Shown piece after piece: positions 11,361 through 24,772 of a stretch of DNA of 64,000 nt. This DNA is from Strigamia acuminata. Lineage: Eukaryota > Arthropoda > Chilopoda > Geophilomorpha > Linotaeniidae. The stretch lies in the NCBI GenBank assembly GCA_949358305.1, contig CASHSZ010000140.1:1-64000 (forward strand), written 5' to 3'. Each line of letters opens with the position of its first letter. Within the stretch, counting starts at the first letter, position 1. A program made the translations under genes and the position numbers. Below the pieces are notes generated by a model that searched no databases, was not told the DNA's origin, and saw only the letters and a program-made list of their open reading frames with translations.

Positions 11361-12061
11361 GGATTTTTGTGCGGTTTGCGCCGTGTTTATTATTCGTACG
11401 AGATTTGGTATTTTCGCAGGGTTGTTGTCGCGCGAGATTCATCGGGGTAAAGCGAGTTCATCAACGACCTCGCCGGTGAATGTTGCTAAAAATCTGTGCA
11501 AGTGTTGTCAAATATTGCCGTGATTCGATGGAATTTTTGTCAGACATTGGGAAATTTTTTTTGACTTGTCCAACGCGCCAGTAAATCGAGCGTCCACACG
11601 CGCCCACATGCGTGAACAGTGCACTCGCCCTCCGCGCCCCGTCGGCGTAGGCGCCGGCCGTCCCCCCTTTCTCTCTCTCTCTCTCTCTTCCGCCCGGGAA
11701 TCGCCCTTCCGCCCGTCACCGAATTTTGTCAATATCTGATAAATTTCCACAGAATTGCAGCGACATTGTACGGGATATTTCTGCCCGATTTGACGGACTT
11801 ATGTAAAACATTGTTGAAATTCCGTGGAAATTTATAAAATATTGACAAAGGTTGGTGACCGACCCACGGCGCGTTGCGGCGCGGTCGGAGCACGCGACCC
11901 AATCCCCCCCTCCCCCCGTCCCCAAAAAACCACGCCCCGAGGAACCCCGAGGTTCGGTTTCCGACCGGGTCGCCTCTTGATCCGACCCGGGGCGCGTCAC
12001 GGCGCGGTCGGAGGACGGCCCTCGCCCCCAAAAACCACACTCCGGGTCACGTGGTCTCGCA

Positions 12062-15000
12062 CCCGACTCTCTCAGTTATCCCGTTACGGCCCTTGGCCGT
12101 AACGGGCCGTTACGGGATCGTGACGGGACCGTCGGCGGCCCGTTAACGGCCCGCACGGGCCGTGACGGGATCGTGACGGGACCGTTGGCGGCCCGTTAAC
12201 GGCCCGCACGCGCCGTGACGGGACCGTGACGGGACCGTCGGCGGCCCGTTAACGGCCCGTACGACTCCATGCGGGCCGTTGACGGGCCGTTAACGGGCCG
12301 TTAACGGGCCGTTAACGGCGTAAATCGAAAAAATCAACAACCGACAACACGTACGTGAAAACGCGTACAACATTCATAGACATTAATCTCGAATCCTGTT
12401 TTTGGTTTTACGCCGTTAACGGGCCGTTAACGGGCCGTTAACGGCCCGTTAACGGCCCGTTAACGGCCCGCGTGAGGTCGTACGGGCCGTCGGCGAGCCG
12501 AAGTCCGGGAACGAAGGCCGTGACGGGATCGTGACGGGACTGTCGGCGGCCCGTTAACGGCCCGCACGCGCCGTGACGGGACCGTGACGGGACCGTCGGC
12601 GGCCCGTTAACGGCCCGTGCGGGCCGTTGCGGGATCGTGACGGGATCGTCGACGGCCCGTTAACGGCCCGTGCGGGCCGTTGCGGGCCGTTGACGGGCCG
12701 TTGACGGGCCGTTAACGGGCCGTTAACGGGCCGTTACGGCGTGAATCGAAAAAATCAACAACCGACAACACGTACATGAAAACGCGTACAACATTCATAG
12801 ACATTAATCTCGAATCCTGTTTTCGGTTTTGCCCCGTTAACGGGCCGTTAACGGGCCGTTAACGGGCCGTTAACGGCCCGTGCGGGCCGTTGCGGGATCG
12901 TGACGGGACCGTCGACGGCCCGTTAACGGCCCGTGCGGGCCGTTGCGGGATCGTGACGGGACCGTCAGCGGCCCGTTAACGGCCCGTGCGGGCCGTTGCG
13001 GGATCGTGACGGGATCGTCGACGGCCCGTTAACGGCCCGTGCGGGCCGTTGCGGGATCGTGACGGGACCGTCAGCGGCCCGTTAACGGCCCGTGCGGGCC
13101 GTTGCGGGATCGTGACGGGATCGTCGACGGCCCGTTAACGGCCCGTGCGGGCCGTTGCGGGCCGTTGACGGGCCGTTGACGGGCCGTTAACGGGCCGTTA
13201 ACGGGCCGTTACGGCGTGAATCGAAAAAATCAACAACCGACAACACGTACATGAAAACGCGTACAACATTCATAGACATTAATCTCGAATCCTGTTTTTG
13301 GTTTTACGCCGTTAACGGGCCGTTAACGGGCCGTTAACGGCCCGTTAACGGCCCGCGTGAGGTCGTACGGGCCGTCGGCGAGCCGAAGTCCGGGAACGAA
13401 GGCCGTGACGGGATCGTGACGGGACCGTCAGCGGCCCGTTAACGGCCCGTGCGGGCCGTTGCGGGATCGTGACGGGATCGTCGACGGCCCGTTAACGGCC
13501 CGTGCGGGCCGTTGCGGGCCGTTGACGGGCCGTTGACGGGCCGTTAACGGGCCGTTAACGGGCCGTTACGGCGTAAATCGAAAAAATCAACAACCGACAA
13601 CACGTACGTGAAAACGCGTACAACATTCATAGACATTAATCTCGAATCCTGTTTTCGGTTTTGCCCCGTTAACGGGCCGTTAACGGGCCGTTAACGGGCC
13701 GTTAACGGCCCGTGCGGGCCGTTGCGGGATCGTGACGGGACCGTCGACGGCCCGTTAACGGCCCGTGCGGGCCGTTGCGGGATCGTGACGGGACCGTCAG
13801 CGGCCCGTTAACGGCCCGTGCGGGCCGTTGCGGGATCGTGACGGGATCGTCGACGGCCCGTTAACGGCCCGTGCGGGCCGTTGCGGGATCGTGACGGGAC
13901 CGTCAGCGGCCCGTTAACGGCCCGTGCGGGCCGTTGCGGGATCGTGACGGGATCGTCGACGGCCCGTTAACGGCCCGTGCGGGCCGTTGCGGGCCGTTGA
14001 CGGGCCGTTGACGGGCCGTTAACGGGCCGTTAACGGGCCGTTACGGCGTGAATCGAAAAAATCAACAACCGACAACACGTACATGAAAACGCGTACAACA
14101 TTCATAGACATTAATCTCGAATCCTGTTTTTGGTTTTACGCCGTTAACGGGCCGTTAACGGGCCGTTAACGGCCCGTTAACGGCCCGCGTGAGGTCGTAC
14201 GGGCCGTCGGCGAGCCGAAGTCCGGGAACGAAGGCCGTGACGGGATCGTGACGGGACCGTCAGCGGCCCGTTAACGGCCCGTGCGGGCCGTTGCGGGATC
14301 GTGACGGGATCGTCGACGGCCCGTTAACGGCCCGTGCGGGCCGTTGCGGGCCGTTGACGGGCCGTTGACGGGCCGTTAACGGGCCGTTAACGGGCCGTTA
14401 CGGCGTGAATCGAAAAAATCAACAACCGACAACACGTACGTGAAAACGCGTACAACATTCATAGACATTAATCTCGAATCCTGTTTTTGGTTTTACGCCG
14501 TTAACGGGCCGTTAACGGGCCGTTAACGGCCCGTTAACGGCCCGCGTGAGGTCGTACGGGCCGTCGGCGAGCCGAAGTCCGGGAACGAAGGCCGTGACGG
14601 GATCGTGACGGGACCGTCAGCGGCCCGTTAACGGCCCGTGCGGGCCGTTGCGGGATCGTGACGGGATCGTCGACGGCCCGTTAACGGCCCGTGCGGGCCG
14701 TTGCGGGCCGTTGACGGGCCGTTGACGGGCCGTTAACGGGCCGTTAACGGGCCGTTACGGCGTGAATCGAAAAAATCAACAACCGACAACACGTACGTGA
14801 AAACGCGTACAACATTCATAGACATTAATCTCGAATCCTGTTTTCGGTTTTGCCCCGTTAACGGGCCGTTAACGGGCCGTTAACGGGCCGTTAACGGCCC
14901 GTGCGGGCCGTTGCGGGATCGTGACGGGACCGTCGACGGCCCGTTAACGGCCCGTGCGGGCCGTTGCGGGATCGTGACGGGACCGTCAGCGGCCCGTTAA

Positions 15001-16415
15001 CGGCCCGTGCGGGCCGTTGCGGGATCGTGACGGGATCGTCGACGGCCCGTTAACGGCCCGTGCGGGCCGTTGCGGGATCGTGACGGGACCGTCAGCGGCC
15101 CGTTAACGGCCCGTGCGGGCCGTTGCGGGATCGTGACGGGATCGTCGACGGCCCGTTAACGGCCCGTGCGGGCCGTTGCGGGCCGTTGACGGGCCGTTGA
15201 CGGGCCGTTAACGGGCCGTTAACGGGCCGTTACGGCGTGAATCGAAAAAATCAACAACCGACAACACGTACATGAAAACGCGTACAACATTCATAGACAT
15301 TAATCTCGAATCCTGTTTTTGGTTTTACGCCGTTAACGGGCCGTTAACGGGCCGTTAACGGCCCGTTAACGGCCCGCGTGAGGTCGTACGGGCCGTCGGC
15401 GAGCCGAAGTCCGGGAACGAAGGCCGTGACGGGATCGTGACGGGACCGTCAGCGGCCCGTTAACGGCCCGTGCGGGCCGTTGCGGGATCGTGACGGGATC
15501 GTCGACGGCCCGTTAACGGCCCGTGCGGGCCGTTGCGGGCCGTTGACGGGCCGTTGACGGGCCGTTAACGGGCCGTTAACGGGCCGTTACGGCGTAAATC
15601 GAAAAAATCAACAACCGACAACACGTACGTGAAAACGCGTACAACATTCATAGACATTAATCTCGAATCCTGTTTTTGGTTTTACGCCGTTAACGGGCCG
15701 TTAACGGGCCGTTAACGGCCCGTTAACGGCCCGCGTGAGGTCGTACGGGCCGTCGGCGAGCCGAAGTCCGGGAACGAAGGCCGTGACGGGATCGTGACGG
15801 GACCGTCAGCGGCCCGTTAACGGCCCGTGCGGGCCGTTGCGGGATCGTGACGGGATCGTCGACGGCCCGTTAACGGCCCGTGCGGGCCGTTGCGGGCCGT
15901 TGACGGGCCGTTGACGGGCCGTTAACGGGCCGTTAACGGGCCGTTACGGCGTAAATCGAAAAAATCAACAACCGACAACACGTACGTGAAAACGCGTACA
16001 ACATTCATAGACATTAATCTCGAATCCTGTTTTTGGTTTTACGCCGTTAACGGGCCGTTAACGGCCCGTTAACGGCCCGTTAACGGCCCGCACAGGCCGT
16101 GACGGGATCGTGACGGGACCGTCGGCGGCCCGTTAACGGCCCGTGCGGGCCGTTACGGGATAGTTACGGAACCGTCGGCGGCCCGTTAACGGCCCGTGCG
16201 AGCCGTTACGGGATCGTGACGGGACCGTCGGCGGCCCGTTAACGGCCCGTGCGAGCCGTTACGGGATTGTGACGGGACCGTCGGCGGCCCGTTAACGGCC
16301 CGTGCGGGCCGTTTTCGACCCGTTGCGGCCGTTTTCGACCCGTTGCGGCCCGTTTTCGACCCGTTACGGTCCTTGGCCGTAACGGGCCGAAAACGGGAAA
16401 ACTGAAAAAGTCGAG
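12062..16415. repeat. Long GTTAAC/core-box array G4 (4.4 kb)
   Basis: Ten core boxes at spacings 421, 475, 357, 475, 357, 357, 475, 357 and 357 bp, so the array is a higher-order repeat of two unit types. The 475-bp type has the TTTTCGGTTTTGCCCC core variant followed by extra 53-bp repeats; the 357-bp type has a GAGCCGAAGTCCGGGAACG segment. No coding sequence. Confidence 0.9.
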
Positions 16416-19400
16416 TGCGAGACCACGTGACCCGGAGTGTGGTTTTTGGGGACGAGGGCCGTCCTCCGACCGCGCCGTGACGCGCCGCGGGTCGGTCACC
16501 AACTTTTGTCAATTTTTGACAGATTTTCACGGAATTTCAGCGACATTTTACGAGACGTTTCTGCCCGATGGGACGGACTTCTGTAAAACATTGCTTAAAA
16601 TCCATGGAAATTTATCACATATTGACAAAATTCGGTGCAAGTTTTGTCAGAAATTAGGAAAAAACTTTTTTCAAAACTCGTCCAACGCGCCGGTAAATTG
16701 AGCGCCCACGTGCGTCGACAGTGGGCGCTTCAAAACCGCGTGGACACTGTCAGATCTCGGCACAGTTTGATGCGCCCAAATCTAGCAATACTTGCACCGA
16801 CTTTTGGCAATTTGTGACAAATTTTCACAGAATTTCGGCAACATTTTACGACACATTTCTGCCCGGTTGGACACATTTCCACAGGTTTTTTGTAAAACGT
16901 TGCTAAAATTCCGTTGAATTTCATCAAAAATTGTGTCAAAAGTCGGTGACGGGCGGAGGGGCGAGCTCCGGGCGCCCGAGAGAGAGAGAGAAAGAGAGAG
17001 AGAGGGGACGGCCGGGGCTCCCGCCAACGGGCGGAGGGGCGAGCCTTGGCGGGTTGGGCGTGCACTATCTAGGCATGTGGGCGCTCGATTTACCGGCACG
17101 TTGGACAAGTTTTGAAAATTTTTTTTTCCTAATTTTTGACAAAATTAGCACCGAATTTTGCCAATATTTGATAAATTTCCACGGAATTTTATCAATGTTT
17201 TACAAAAAACCCCTGGAAATGTGTCCAATCGAGCAGAAATGTCTCGTAAAATATCGCTGAAATTTGTCTAAAATTGACAAAAAATCGGTGCAAGTTTTGC
17301 TAGATATTTGCCCGGATCAAACTGTGCCCGAAACCGCCCGATCTGACAGTGTGCACGCGGGCTGGACGTGCCCACTGTCCCCGCATGTGCACTCGCCGGC
17401 GCGTTGGACGAGTTTAAGAAGATTTTATCAATTTCTGACAAAACTTGCATCGATTTTTTGTCAATATTTGATAAATTTCCCCAGAATTTTAGCAATAAAA
17501 CCTTTGAAAATGTATCCAAAAGAGCAGAAATGTCCTGTAAAATATTGCTGAAAATCTGTTGAAATTCATCAAATATTGACAAAAATCTGTGACGAGCGGA
17601 GGGGCGATCCTTTGGCGGCCGAAAGAGAGAGGGGGGACGGTCGGGGCTCCCGCCGACGGGCGGAGGGGCGAGCCTTGGCGGCCGAGAGAGAGAGAGAGAG
17701 AGGACGGCCGGGGCTCCCGCCGGCGCACTGTCCACGCATGGGCGCGCTCGATTTACTGGCGCGTTGGACGAATTTTAAATTTTTTGTTTCCTATTTCTGA
17801 CAAAATTTGCACCGACTTTTGGCAATTTGTGACAAATTTTCACAGAATTTCGGCAACATTTTACGACACATTTCTGCCCGGTTGGACACATTTCCACAGG
17901 TTTTTTGTAAAACGTTGCTAAAATTCCGTTGAATTTCATCAAAAATTGTGTCAAAAGTCGGTGACGGGCGGAGGGGCGAGCTCCGGGCGCCCGAGAGAGA
18001 GAGAGAAAGAGAGAGAGAGGGGACGGCCGGGGCTCCCGCCAACGGGCGGAGGGGCGAGCCTTGGCGGGTTGGGCGTGCACTATCTAGGCATGTGGGCGCT
18101 CGATTTACCGGCACGTTGGACAAGTTTTGAAAATTTTTTTTTCCTAATTTTTGACAAAATTAGCACCGAATTTTGCCAATATTTGATAAATTTCCACGGA
18201 ATTTTATCAATGTTTTACAAAAAACCCCTGGAAATGTGTCCAATCGAGCAGAAATGTCTCGTAAAATATCGCTGAAATTTGTCTAAAATTGACAAAAAAT
18301 CGGTGCAAGTTTTGCTAGATATTTGCCCGGATCAAACTGTGCCCGAAACCGCCCGATCTGACAGTGTGCACGCGGGCTGGACGTGCCCACTGTCCCCGCA
18401 TGTGCACTCGCCGGCGCGTTGGACGAGTTTAAGAAGATTTTATCAATTTCTGACAAAACTTGCATCGATTTTTTGTCAATATTTGATAAATTTCCCCAGA
18501 ATTTTAGCAATAAAACCTTTGAAAATGTATCCAAAAGAGCAGAAATGTCCTGTAAAATATTGCTGAAAATCTGTTGAAATTCATCAAATATTGACAAAAA
18601 TCTGTGACGAGCGGAGGGGCGATCCTTTGGCGGCCGAAAGAGAGAGGGGGGACGGTCGGGGCTCCCGCCGACGGGCGGAGGGGCGAGCCTTGGCGGCCGA
18701 GAGAGAGAGAGAGAGAGGACGGCCGGGGCTCCCGCCGGCGCACTGTCCACGCATGGGCGCGCTCGATTTACTGGCGCGTTGGACGAATTTTAAATTTTTT
18801 GTTTCCTATTTCTGACAAAATTTGCACCGACTTTTGGCAATTTGTGACAAATTTTCACAGAATTTCGGCAACATTTTACGACACATTTCTGCCCGGTTGG
18901 ACACATTTCCACAGGTTTTTTGTAAAACGTTGCTAAAATTCCGTTGAATTTCATCAAAAATTGTGTCAAAAGTCGGTGACGGGCGGAGGGGCGAGCTCCG
19001 GGCGCCCGAGAGAGAGAGAGAAAGAGAGAGAGAGGGGACGGCCGGGGCTCCCGCCAACGGGCGGAGGGGCGAGCCTTGGCGGGTTGGGCGTGCACTATCT
19101 AGGCATGTGGGCGCTCGATTTACCGGCACGTTGGACAAGTTTTGAAAATTTTTTTTTCCTAATTTTTGACAAAATTAGCACCGAATTTTGCCAATATTTG
19201 ATAAATTTCCACGGAATTTTATCAATGTTTTACAAAAAACCCCTGGAAATGTGTCCAATCGAGCAGAAATGTCTCGTAAAATATCGCTGAAATTTGTCTA
19301 AAATTGACAAAAAATCGGTGCAAGTTTTGCTAGATATTTGCCCGGATCAAACTGTGCCCGAAACCGCCCGATCTGACAGTGTGCACGCGGGCTGGACGTG

Positions 19401-20248
19401 CCCACTGTCCCCGCATGTGCACTCGCCGGCGCGTTGGACGAGTTTAAGAAGATTTTATCAGTTTCTGACAAAACTTGCATCGATTTTTTGTCAATTTTTG
19501 ATAAATTTCCCCAGAATTTTAGCAATAAAACCTTTGAAAATGTATCCAAAAGAGCAGAAATGTCCTGTAAAATATTGCTGAAAATCTGTTGAAATTCATC
19601 AAATATTGACAAAAATCTGTGACGAGCGGAGGGGCGATCCTTTGGCGGCCGAAAGAGAGAGGGGGGACGGTCGGGGCTCCCGCCGACGGGCGGAGGGGCG
19701 AGCCTTGGCGGCCGAGAGAGAGAGAGAGAGAGGACGGCCGGGGCTCCCGCCGGCGCACTGTCCACGCATGGGCGCGCTCGATTTACTGGCGCGTTGGACG
19801 AATTTTAAATTTTTTGTTTCCTATTTCTGACAAAATTTGCACAGACTTTTGTCAATTTTTGACAAATTTTCACGGAATTTCAGCAATGGGACGGACTTAT
19901 GTAAAACATCGCTTAAAATCTGGAAATCTGTCAAATCTTCTTTAAATTTATGCAAGATATTGGGAAATTTTGGTTTAACTCGTCCAACGGGCCGGTAAAT
20001 CGAGCGCCCACACGCGCCCACATGCACGTCCAACCCGCATGGGCACTGTCACATCGGACGTTTGTTGCGTGCAAAACTTGCACCGACTTTTGGCCATTTT
20101 TGGTTAAACTTCCGCACAATTTCTGCCCGATTGGACACTGAGGTTCGGTTTCCGACCGGGTCGTTTCTTGTCCGACCCGCGGCGCGTCGCGGCGCGGCCG
20201 GAGGACGGCCCTCGTCCCCAAAAACCACACTCCGAGTCACGGGTCGCA
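16416..20248. repeat. Fold-back block 4: three 1015-bp units
   Basis: Units at landmarks 16931, 17946 and 18961 with subtypes Y, Y, F, between inverted D arms. It opens super-unit 2. Confidence 0.9.
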
Positions 20249-21135
20249 CGGCCAACAGGCCGTGACGGGCCGTAGCGGGTCGAAAACGGGCCGTTAACGG
20301 CCCGTTGACGGCCCGTTAGCGGCCCGCATGAGGTCGCACGGGCCGTCGGCGAGCCGAAGTCCGGGAACGAAGGCCGTTACGGGACCGTGACGGGACCGTC
20401 GGCGGCCCGTTAACGGCCCGTGCGAGCCGTTACGGGATCGTGACGGGACCGTCGGCGGCCCGTTAACGGCCCGTGCGAGCCGTTACGGAATCGTGACGGG
20501 ACCGTCGGCGGCCCGTTAACGGCCCGTGCGGGCCGTTACGGGATCGTGACGGGACCGTCGGCGGCCCGTTAACGGCCCGTGCGACCCCATGCGGGCCGTT
20601 GACGGGCCGTTAACGGGCCGTTAACGGGCCGTTAACGGGCCGTGACGGTGTAAATCGAAAAAATCAACAACCGACAACACGTACATGAAAACGCGTACAA
20701 CATTCATAGACATTAATCTCGAATCCTGTTTTTGGTTTTACGCCGTTAACGGGCCGTTAACGGCCCGTTAACGGCCCGTTAACGGCCCGTTAACGGCCCG
20801 CATGAGGTCGTACGGGCCGTTACGGGGTCGTGACGGGACCGTCGGCGGCCCGTTAACGGCCCGTGCGGGCCGTTACGGGATAGTTACGGAACCGTCGGCG
20901 GCCCGTTAACGGCCCGTGCGAGCCGTTACGGGATCGTGACGGGACCGTCGGCGGCCCGTTAACGGCCCGTGCGAGCCGTTACGGGATTGTGACGGGACCG
21001 TCGGCGGCCCGTTAACGGCCCGTGCGGGCCGTTTTCGACCCGTTGCGGCCGTTTTCGACCCGTTGCGGCCCGTTTTCGACCCGTTACGGTCCTTGGCCGT
21101 AACGGGCCGAAAACGGGAAAACTGAAAAAGTCGAG
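20249..21135. repeat. GTTAAC array G5 with one core box
   Basis: Reads the same as G2, with the core box at 20650-20743 and the GTTACGGAATCG variant that follows F-ended blocks. Confidence 0.9.
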
Positions 21136-23949
21136 TGCGAGACCACGTGACCCGGAGTGTGGTTTTTGGGGACGAGGGCCGTCCTCCGACCGCGCCGTGA
21201 CGCGCCGCGGGTCGGTCACCAACTTTTGTCAATTTTTGACAGATTTTCACGGAATTTCAGCGACATTTTACGAGACGTTTCTGCCCGATGGGACGGACTT
21301 CTGTAAAACATTGCTTAAAATCCATGGAAATTTATCACATATTGACAAAATTCGGTGCAAGTTTTGTCAGAAATTAGGAAAAAACTTTTTTCAAAACTCG
21401 TCCAACGCGCCGGTAAATTGAGCGCCCACGTGCGTCGACAGTGGGCGCTTCAAAACCGCGTGGACACTGTCAGATCTCGGCACAGTTTGATGCGCCCAAA
21501 TCTAGCAATACTTGCACCGACTTTTGGCAATTTGTGACAAATTTTCACAGAATTTCGGCAACATTTTACGACACATTTCTGCCCGGTTGGACACATTTCC
21601 ACAGGTTTTTTGTAAAACGTTGCTAAAATTCCGTTGAATTTCATCAAAAATTGTGTCAAAAGTCGGTGACGGGCGGAGGGGCGAGCTCCGGGCGCCCGAG
21701 AGAGAGAGAGAAAGAGAGAGAGAGGGGACGGCCGGGGCTCCCGCCAACGGGCGGAGGGGCGAGCCTTGGCGGGTTGGGCGTGCACTATCTAGGCATGTGG
21801 GCGCTCGATTTACCGGCACGTTGGACAAGTTTTGAAAATTTTTTTTTCCTAATTTTTGACAAAATTAGCACCGAATTTTGCCAATATTTGATAAATTTCC
21901 ACGGAATTTTATCAATGTTTTACAAAAAACCCCTGGAAATGTGTCCAATCGAGCAGAAATGTCTCGTAAAATATCGCTGAAATTTGTCTAAAATTGACAA
22001 AAAATCGGTGCAAGTTTTGCTAGATATTTGCCCGGATCAAACTGTGCCCGAAACCGCCCGATCTGACAGTGTGCACGCGGGCTGGACGTGCCCACTGTCC
22101 CCGCATGTGCACTCGCCGGCGCGTTGGACGAGTTTAAGAAGATTTTATCAATTTCTGACAAAACTTGCATCGATTTTTTGTCAATATTTGATAAATTTCC
22201 CCAGAATTTTAGCAATAAAACCTTTGAAAATGTATCCAAAAGAGCAGAAATGTCCTGTAAAATATTGCTGAAAATCTGTTGAAATTCATCAAATATTGAC
22301 AAAAATCTGTGACGAGCGGAGGGGCGATCCTTTGGCGGCCGAAAGAGAGAGGGGGGACGGTCGGGGCTCCCGCCGACGGGCGGAGGGGCGAGCCTTGGCG
22401 GCCGAGAGAGAGAGAGAGAGAGGACGGCCGGGGCTCCCGCCGGCGCACTGTCCACGCATGGGCGCGCTCGATTTACTGGCGCGTTGGACGAATTTTAAAT
22501 TTTTTGTTTCCTATTTCTGACAAAATTTGCACCGACTTTTGGCAATTTGTGACAAATTTTCACAGAATTTCGGCAACATTTTACGACACATTTCTGCCCG
22601 GTTGGACACATTTCCACAGGTTTTTTGTAAAACGTTGCTAAAATTCCGTTGAATTTCATCAAAAATTGTGTCAAAAGTCGGTGACGGGCGGAGGGGCGAG
22701 CTCCGGGCGCCCGAGAGAGAGAGAGAAAGAGAGAGAGAGGGGACGGCCGGGGCTCCCGCCAACGGGCGGAGGGGCGAGCCTTGGCGGGTTGGGCGTGCAC
22801 TATCTAGGCATGTGGGCGCTCGATTTACCGGCACGTTGGACAAGTTTTGAAAATTTTTTTTTCCTAATTTTTGACAAAATTAGCACCGAATTTTGCCAAT
22901 ATTTGATAAATTTCCACGGAATTTTATCAATGTTTTACAAAAAACCCCTGGAAATGTGTCCAATCGAGCAGAAATGTCTCGTAAAATATCGCTGAAATTT
23001 GTCTAAAATTGACAAAAAATCGGTGCAAGTTTTGCTAGATATTTGCCCGGATCAAACTGTGCCCGAAACCGCCCGATCTGACAGTGTGCACGCGGGCTGG
23101 ACGTGCCCACTGTCCCCGCATGTGCACTCGCCGGCGCGTTGGACGAGTTTAAGAAGATTTTATCAATTTCTGACAAAACTTGCATCGATTTTTTGTCAAT
23201 ATTTGATAAATTTCCCCAGAATTTTAGCAATAAAACCTTTGAAAATGTATCCAAAAGAGCAGAAATGTCCTGTAAAATATTGCTGAAAATCTGTTGAAAT
23301 TCATCAAATATTGACAAAAATCTGTGACGAGCGGAGGGGCGATCCTTTGGCGGCCGAAAGAGAGAGGGGGGACGGTCGGGGCTCCCGCCGACGGGCGGAG
23401 GGGCGAGCCTTGGCGGCCGAGAGAGAGAGAGAGAGAGGACGGCCGGGGCTCCCGCCGGCGCACTGTCCATGGGCGCGCTCGATTTACTGGCGCGTTGGAC
23501 GAATTTTAAATTTTTTGTTTCCTATTTCTGACTAAATTTGCACAGACTTTTGTCAATTTTTGACAAATTTTCACGGAATTTCAGCAATGGGACGGACTTA
23601 TGTAAAACATCGCTTAAAATCTGGAAATCTGTCAAATCTTCTTTAAATTTATGCAAGATATTGGGAAATTTTGGTTTAACTCGTCCAACGGGCCGGTAAA
23701 TCGAGCGCCCACACGCGCCCACATGCACGTCCAACCCGCATGGGCACTGTCACATCGGACGTTTGTTGCGTGCAAAACTTGCACCGACTTTTGGCCATTT
23801 TTGGTTAAACTTTCGCACAATTTCTGCCCGATTGGACACTGAGGTTCGGTTTCCGACCGGGTCGTTTCTTGTCCGACCCGCGGCGCGTCGCGGCGCGGCC
23901 GGAGGACGGCCCTCGTCCCCAAAAACCACACTCCGAGTCACGGGTCGCA
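21136..23949. repeat. Fold-back block 5: two units, Y-ended
   Basis: Units at 21651 and 22666, both subtype Y, ending with the 4-bp deletion and linked variants described for block 3. Confidence 0.9.
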
Positions 23950-24772
23950 CGGCCAACAGGCCGTGACGGGCCGTAGCGGGTCGAAAACGGGCCGTTAACG
24001 GCCCGTTGACGGCCCGTTAGCGGCCCGCATGAGGTCGCACGGGCCGTCGGCGAGCCGAAGTCCGGGAACGAAGGCCGTTACGGGACCGTGACGGGACCGT
24101 CGGCGGCCCGTTAACGGCCCGTGCGAGCCGTTACGGGACCGTGACGGGACCGTCGGCGGCCCGTTAACGGCCCGTGCGGGCCGTTACGGGATCGTGACGG
24201 GACCGTCGGCGGCCCGTTAACGGCCCGTGCGGGCCGTTACGGGATCGTAACGGGCCGTTAACGGGCCGTTAACGGGCCGTTAACGGGCCGTGACGGTGTA
24301 AATCGAAAAAATCAACAACCGACAACACGTACATGAAAACGCGTACAACATTCATAGACATTAATCTCGAATCCTGTTTTTGGTTTTACGCCGTTAACGG
24401 GCCGTTAACGGCCCGTTAACGGCCCGTTAACGGCCCGCATGAGGTCGTACGGGCCGTTACGGGGTCGTGACGGGATCGTCGGCGGCCCGTTAACGGCCCG
24501 TGCGGGCCGTTACGGGATAGTTACGGAACCGTCGGCGGCCCGTTAACGGCCCGTGCGAGCCGTTACGGGATCGTGACGGGACCGTCGGCGGCCCGTTAAC
24601 GGCCCGTGCGAGCCGTTACGGGATTGTGACGGGACCGTCGGCGGCCCGTTAACGGCCCGTGCGGGCCGTTTTCGACCCGTTGCGGCCGTTTTCGACCCGT
24701 TGCGGCCCGTTTTCGACCCGTTACGGTCCTTGGCCGTAACGGGCCGAAAACGGGAAAACTGAAAAAGTCGAG
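23950..24772. repeat. GTTAAC array G6 with one core box
   Basis: Reads the same as G3, with the core box at 24298-24391. Confidence 0.9.

Larger units (their letters stand above)
10231..12061. repeat. Nested inverted-repeat module N1
   Basis: Outer arms of about 260 nt are inverted copies (10231-10498 against 11803-12061): D monomer, a second D monomer with a G-run, then an E fragment. Inside lies another inverted-repeat element (10621-11360) with two 121-bp tandem D-like copies (10701 and 10822) and a diverged dispersed repeat that stops at TTAA (11157-11160). The 235-codon frame at 10560-11267 begins with GTG, spans the inverted arm and low-complexity repeats, and matches no domain I know; I do not call it a gene. 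Confidence 0.85.

Noticed and set aside
12062-16415. Regular repeats resembling a CRISPR array
   Set aside because: Repeats are contiguous and palindromic with no unique spacers, there are no cas genes, and the setting is eukaryotic.
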